The notes under the pieces were generated by a model. The model was not told the DNA's origin, made no database searches, and saw nothing but the letters and a program-made list of their open reading frames with translations. Positions 60,562 to 64,000 of a stretch of 64,000 bases of DNA are shown here, in pieces (position 1 is the stretch's first letter; every line of letters begins with the position of its first letter). This DNA comes from Mesobacterium pallidum. GTDB lineage: Bacteria > Pseudomonadota > Alphaproteobacteria > Rhodobacterales > Rhodobacteraceae. Both the position numbers and the translations under genes were made by a program. The stretch lies in contig NZ_JAIMID010000007.1 in the NCBI RefSeq assembly GCF_019966535.1, positions 1-64,000 of the forward strand, given 5' to 3'.

Positions 60562-60762
60562 CTGTCATCGTCCTCCCGCCACGTCTGGTGGCAGCATATT
60601 AGAAGAAAACAAGATTTTCCGTTCTGGTAATCATTTGACGCCGAATAGCGTCACCTAATCAAAAACACCCTTCATCGTCAATTGGTTCGAAGGTCGCGCG
60701 GTTGCGCAGCATGCGCCATTCGGACTACGAAAGCATGAAGGACAGCAGGGAAGAGGCCAGGG

Positions 60763-61635
60763 ATGCAGACCGCGGCGGCAGTGACGATGGTGCGCGACGA
60801 CGCCTTTTTTCTCGCGGCCTGGTTGCGATATTACGGCGGGCTGCTGGGGCGCGAAAACTGCTACATCGTGAACCATGGCCGGGGGGAAGAGGTGTCCCGC
60901 CTGGCCGAGGGCTGCAACGTGATCGGCATCCCGGGAGAGGCGCACAAGAATTTCGACATGAAGCGGTGGCGGCTGTTGAACAACCTCGTGATGGGGCTGC
61001 GCAGCTATTACACCCACGTGATCGTCGGCGACGTCGACGAGCTGGTCGTGCGTGACCCCGCCGAAGGCGGCAACCTGCTGGACTTGCTGAGGGAAACGCG
61101 CGGGCGCCGGGTGCTGACACCGATTGGGCTGGAACTCGTGCAGCGCCTCGATCTCGAGACGTCCCCCGTCCGGTCCGCCATCCTCGGGCCGCGGCGCCAT
61201 GTCCGGCTTGCGCCGCATTATTCCAAGCCCTGCATCGTGTCGGCCGGAACCAAGATCGCGCGGGGTGGACACTATACCCAGCACGACAGGATCGAGGTGC
61301 CCCCGGGGCTTTACCTCTTCCACCTGAAGTTTTGCGACTTCGACGCCTATGTGGAGGCGATGGACCGGCGCAATGCGATCACCTCGGGCCTTGGGAAAGA
61401 GGCCGGAGAGGTTTCCGTCGGGCGGCATTGGTTCGCGGAGGCCCGGGGGGAAGATCGCGCGGTTTTCCAGGAATTCAGCGCCCTGCCGGTGCAGGAGCGA
61501 TTCGACCTGGGCTGGCTGCGCGATGAGATGATCGAGAGCTTTCGCCCGCGCGGTGACACGGGCTACTGGGAATTCGACAAGACGGAGCATGCGCGGCAGT
61601 ATCGGCTGCCCGAGCGATTCGACGGGATCTTCTGA
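60763..61635 (+). CDS. Glycosyltransferase family 2-like protein
   Basis: A 290-residue protein of the Glyco_tranf_2_4-type family. It starts with VTMVRDDAFFLAAWLRYYGGLLG, the family's 'new attitude' of MV+DE..FL..W..Y...LG, and carries an acidic nucleotide-sugar/metal motif HVIVGDVDELVVRDP near residue 90. No signal peptide or membrane segment. Neighbouring the sulfotransferase-like gene (divergent), it probably builds a surface polysaccharide. Start ATG 60763. The 201-base gap to the sulfotransferase gene is AT-rich (60600-60660) and probably holds both promoters, though no clear boxes are seen. Confidence 0.75.
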   Translation: MQTAAAVTMVRDDAFFLAAWLRYYGGLLGRENCYIVNHGRGEEVSRLAEGCNVIGIPGEAHKNFDMKRWRLLNNLVMGLRSYYTHVIVGDVDELVVRDPAEGGNLLDLLRETRGRRVLTPIGLELVQRLDLETSPVRSAILGPRRHVRLAPHYSKPCIVSAGTKIARGGHYTQHDRIEVPPGLYLFHLKFCDFDAYVEAMDRRNAITSGLGKEAGEVSVGRHWFAEARGEDRAVFQEFSALPVQERFDLGWLRDEMIESFRPRGDTGYWEFDKTEHARQYRLPERFDGIF

Positions 61636-61641
61636 CCCGGG

Positions 61642-62142
61642 TCACTCGAACGAGGCCATGGTCTCGCGCAGGCTGCCCCAGTCGATCGACAGGACCGAGG
61701 CCGAGGTTTCCTCGAGGATCGTGCGCGTGTTGTCATCGAGCAGGCCGTAGCCGTAATCGACGACCGAGGGCGGGGTCAGCACCAGGCCGATGGCGACCGT
61801 GGCGCCTGACACCAGCGGGCCGGACCGGCCCTTGTGCGCGGCGCTGCCAAGGCGCAGCACATGCACGGCGAACATCACCATGGATACGACGGCAAAGCTG
61901 GCCAGCAGGGCGACGAAGGGCGAATGCAGCTCGATCGGGATCGCGCTGGCCTTGATGCTGTCCTTGATCTGCTCGGCGCGGCCGCCAAGGGTTAGCACCG
62001 CGTAGGCCCAGCCGAAGCCAAGCAGGATATTGCGTTTGCGGTGGGTGTTTCGGGCTGACGGCGGGACGAAGGTGCGACGCTCGATCCGCCGGATCCGAGC
62101 CTTGAAGTCATCGCGTCCTAGGGTGTGTACCGTTCTAGCCAT
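61642..62142 (-). CDS. Unrecognised small membrane protein
   Basis: A 166-residue protein with a basic cytoplasmic N-terminus (FKARIRRIERRTFVPPSARNTHRKR) and about three hydrophobic segments (~39-56, ~75-95, ~108-128). I do not recognise a family. The start is ATG 62142, preceded by AAAGG within the palindrome CCTTTT-G-AAAAGG (62148-62160), which could mask the ribosome-binding site when folded or bind a regulator. Six bases separate its stop from the converging glycosyltransferase gene. Confidence 0.65.
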   Translation of the reverse strand: MARTVHTLGRDDFKARIRRIERRTFVPPSARNTHRKRNILLGFGWAYAVLTLGGRAEQIKDSIKASAIPIELHSPFVALLASFAVVSMVMFAVHVLRLGSAAHKGRSGPLVSGATVAIGLVLTPPSVVDYGYGLLDDNTRTILEETSASVLSIDWGSLRETMASFE

Positions 62143-62289
62143 ATTAACCTTTTGAAAAGGAATTGAGGCGGGCTTGTGATCGGGTCATGTCATAGGCGGG
62201 AAATCTGACCTAAAATCTAGCGAAAGTTGCCGTCTGTTTCCGGGTGTGACCCGGGCCGCACAAGCGTGCAGCCCGGGCTGTCAGCAGCC

Positions 62290-63666
62290 TCAGCCGGCCA
62301 GCGCGGCCAGCACGCGGGCCCAGCTGCGCGTGCCCTTGTGAAAGCTTTCGAGGTCGTACTTTTCGTTCGGGCTGTGGATCGCGTCGTCGTCATTGGCAAA
62401 GCCGATCAGCATGGCGTCGAGATCCAGTATCTCCTTGAAAAAGCCCGCAATCGGGATCGACCCGCCCATGCCGGTAAACACCGCCTCGCGGTCCCATTCG
62501 TCGCTCAGCGCCTGGCGCGCCGCCTCGAACTCGGGCCGGTCCAGGTTCATGACGCTGGCCGGGTTACCTTCGCTGTCATTGTCCCAGGTGATCTTGGCAT
62601 CGGGGCTCAGCCGCGCTTCGACATGGGCGCGGATCTGGCGGCGCAGGTGGTCGGGATCCTGGTCCCCGACCAGCCGGCAGGTCAGCTTGGCATGGGCCTG
62701 GGACGGAATCACCGTCTTGGACCCGGCGCCCTGGTAGCCACCCCAGATCCCGTTGATCTCGAGCGTCGGCCGGGCCCATTGCTGGACCAGCGTGGAATAG
62801 CCCTGTTCCCCATGCGGTTGCGTATAGCCGACCGATTCGAGGTAGGTCTTTTCGTCAAAGCCGCAATTTTCCCATTGGCGCAGCAACTCATCGGGCACCT
62901 CGTGGACGCCGTCGTAGAACCCGTCGACCGCGACCCGGCCCGTGTCGTCGTGAAACGACGCAATCAGGCGCGAGATCTCTCGCAGCGGGTTCAGTCCCGG
63001 CCCGCCGTAATGGCCCGAATGCAGGTCGATGCGGGGCCCGGTGATGGTGAATTCGTCCTTCAGCATCCCGCGCAGTTGGCTGGCGATGGACGGCACGCCG
63101 GGCGAGACCATCGAGGTGTCGCAGATCAGCGCAATGTCGGCTTTCAGCTCCTCGGCATTCTCCTTCATGAAGGGGATCAGCGAGGGCGAGCCCGATTCCT
63201 CTTCGCCCTCGAAGAAGAAGGTGATCTTGCAGGGCAGTTTGCCATGCACCTCTTTCCAGGCGCGGCACGCCTCGACAAAGGTCATCAGCTGGCCCTTGTC
63301 GTCCGACGCGCCCCGTCCGCGCAGCACACGACCGTTCGGGGTATCCTGGATCTCGGGCTCGAAGGGCGGCGTGTCCCACAGGTTCAGCGGATCGACCGGC
63401 TGCACGTCATAATGGCCGTAGAACAGCAGGTGCGGCCCGTCGCCGTCGACATGGCCCACGACCATCGGATGACCCGGGGTGGGGCGCGCCGAGGCGTCGA
63501 TGCCCAGCGACTTGAGGTCCGCGACCAGCCAATCGGCGGCCTTGCGGCACTCTTCCTTGTAGGCGGGATCGGTGGAAATCGAATGGATGCGCAGCAGCTC
63601 CATCAGGCGGGCCAGCGCGTTGTCGTGATCCGCATCGATTCGGGCGAGGACTTGGTCGAGGCTCAT
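62290..63666 (-). CDS. M20-family metallodipeptidase
   Basis: A 458-residue zinc peptidase of the M20 family (CNDP/PepV-like, often annotated 'M20/M25/M40 dipeptidase'). Metal ligands and catalytic residues are visible in LLFYGHYDVQPVD (His and Asp), ASDDKGQ (bridging Asp) and FEGEEESGSPS (Glu pair). Later a lid/dimerisation domain (LHSGHYGG) and the C-terminal NDDDAIHSPNEKY metal-binding His are seen. No signal peptide, so a cytoplasmic dipeptidase. Start ATG 63666. Single gene; nothing is recognisable in the 62143-62289 gap except the palindrome noted for the previous gene. Confidence 0.92.
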   Translation of the reverse strand: MSLDQVLARIDADHDNALARLMELLRIHSISTDPAYKEECRKAADWLVADLKSLGIDASARPTPGHPMVVGHVDGDGPHLLFYGHYDVQPVDPLNLWDTPPFEPEIQDTPNGRVLRGRGASDDKGQLMTFVEACRAWKEVHGKLPCKITFFFEGEEESGSPSLIPFMKENAEELKADIALICDTSMVSPGVPSIASQLRGMLKDEFTITGPRIDLHSGHYGGPGLNPLREISRLIASFHDDTGRVAVDGFYDGVHEVPDELLRQWENCGFDEKTYLESVGYTQPHGEQGYSTLVQQWARPTLEINGIWGGYQGAGSKTVIPSQAHAKLTCRLVGDQDPDHLRRQIRAHVEARLSPDAKITWDNDSEGNPASVMNLDRPEFEAARQALSDEWDREAVFTGMGGSIPIAGFFKEILDLDAMLIGFANDDDAIHSPNEKYDLESFHKGTRSWARVLAALAG

Positions 63667-63749
63667 GGGGGTCTCCGGGCTGTTCGTTTGCCGCAGACCC
63701 TAGCGTGCGCCGGGGGGAATGGAAGCCCCGGCCCCCGCGCGGCGCAGTC

Positions 63750-63998
63750 TTACGCCGCGACCAGCGCGATCCCCGCCAGCACCAGCGCGGCCCCGACCGC
63801 ATGGCGCATCCCGAAACTGTCACCCATCCACGCAGCGAATCCCATCACGAGCACCGTCTCGAGCGCGAGGATCGCGACATAGACCGAGGGCAGAGAACTG
63901 CTGCGCAGCAGGGCGATTTCCGCCATGGCGGCGCAGGCGAGACCGACGAAGATCAGGCCCAGAGGTCCTAGCCCGGGCGTGGTCGCCGCCAGTTTCAT
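63750..63998 (-). CDS. Small DMT/SMR-like membrane protein, possibly truncated by window edge
   Basis: An 82-residue hydrophobic protein with about three membrane segments; the central and final parts (VMGFAAWMGDSFGMRHAVGAALVLAGIALVA) resemble the last helices of SMR or EamA transporters, and AAMAEIALL resembles SMR TM1 with its glutamate. An ATG at 63998 is available, but only two bases of the window remain, so a longer N-terminus cannot be excluded. If complete it lacks one of the four SMR helices. Confidence 0.5.
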   Translation of the reverse strand: MKLAATTPGLGPLGLIFVGLACAAMAEIALLRSSSLPSVYVAILALETVLVMGFAAWMGDSFGMRHAVGAALVLAGIALVAA

Positions 63999-64000
63999 GC

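Noticed and set aside
60600..60660. AT-rich patch as an insertion-sequence end or attachment site
   Set aside because: No inverted repeats, target duplication or transposase nearby; the adjacent tRNA-Asp is intact with no duplicated 3' end within the window.

Overview
The window is a very GC-rich stretch (roughly two thirds G+C by eye) from an alphaproteobacterium, most likely a marine or saline Rhodobacterales (Roseobacter-type) bacterium. The reasons are the red-type (form IC) RuBisCO with CbbX, the cbb operon layout, RTX proteins without signal peptides, the liv-type transporter with an embedded acyl-CoA ligase, and recurrent short intergenic motifs I associate with this order. Genus is not assigned. 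The first ~112 bases are almost pure C/G homopolymer and look like an assembly or sequencing artefact.

Layout. 0.1-3.2 kb: typA, an EmrE-type SMR pump, and a small outer-membrane beta-barrel. 3.5-10.2 kb: a complete branched-chain-amino-acid-type ABC transporter (livH, livM, livG, livF) with an acyl-CoA synthetase and the periplasmic binding protein, all on + and tightly packed. 10.3-23.3 kb: a 13-gene minus-strand operon for the Calvin-Benson-Bassham cycle in the order cbbF, cbbP, cbbT, gap, pgk, fba, cbbL, cbbS, cbbX, rpe, cbbY, a redoxin, cbbZ, with cbbR divergent at its head. It covers carbon fixation, regeneration, RuBisCO activation (CbbX), removal of a misfire product (CbbY) and 2-phosphoglycolate salvage (CbbZ). 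24.4-26.4 kb: a gene-poor zone with several frameshifted or stop-interrupted remnants. 26.5-30.9 kb: a soluble five-PAS chemoreceptor with two CheW-like adaptors and no CheA nearby.

31.0-35.4 kb: a heme-acquisition cassette in which a TonB-dependent heme receptor lies between two secreted proteins. Each of these appears to fuse an N-terminal HasA-type hemophore domain to a C-terminal calcium-binding RTX repeat block. I regard this as the most interesting system in the window. An orphan membrane histidine kinase diverges from it. 37-45.6 kb: an ABC-F ATPase with a possible leader peptide, a metallo-beta-lactamase-fold protein with a degenerate metal site, a membrane protein/response regulator/kinase operon, and an Lrp regulator divergent from arginase and ornithine cyclodeaminase.

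45.9-57.4 kb: an RhlE-type helicase (probable TTG start), an RTX protein, katG, a dimethylglycine/sarcosine dehydrogenase-type flavoprotein, a small Cys-rich protein behind a cobalamin riboswitch, and a second long RTX protein. 57.5-64 kb: an Asp/Glu-racemase-like enzyme with an M24 peptidase, tRNA-Asp(GTC), a sulfotransferase-like protein facing a glycosyltransferase-like protein, an unknown membrane protein, an M20 dipeptidase, and a transporter fragment at the edge. Four RTX proteins occur in the window, but no type I secretion genes do, so their exporter must be encoded elsewhere.
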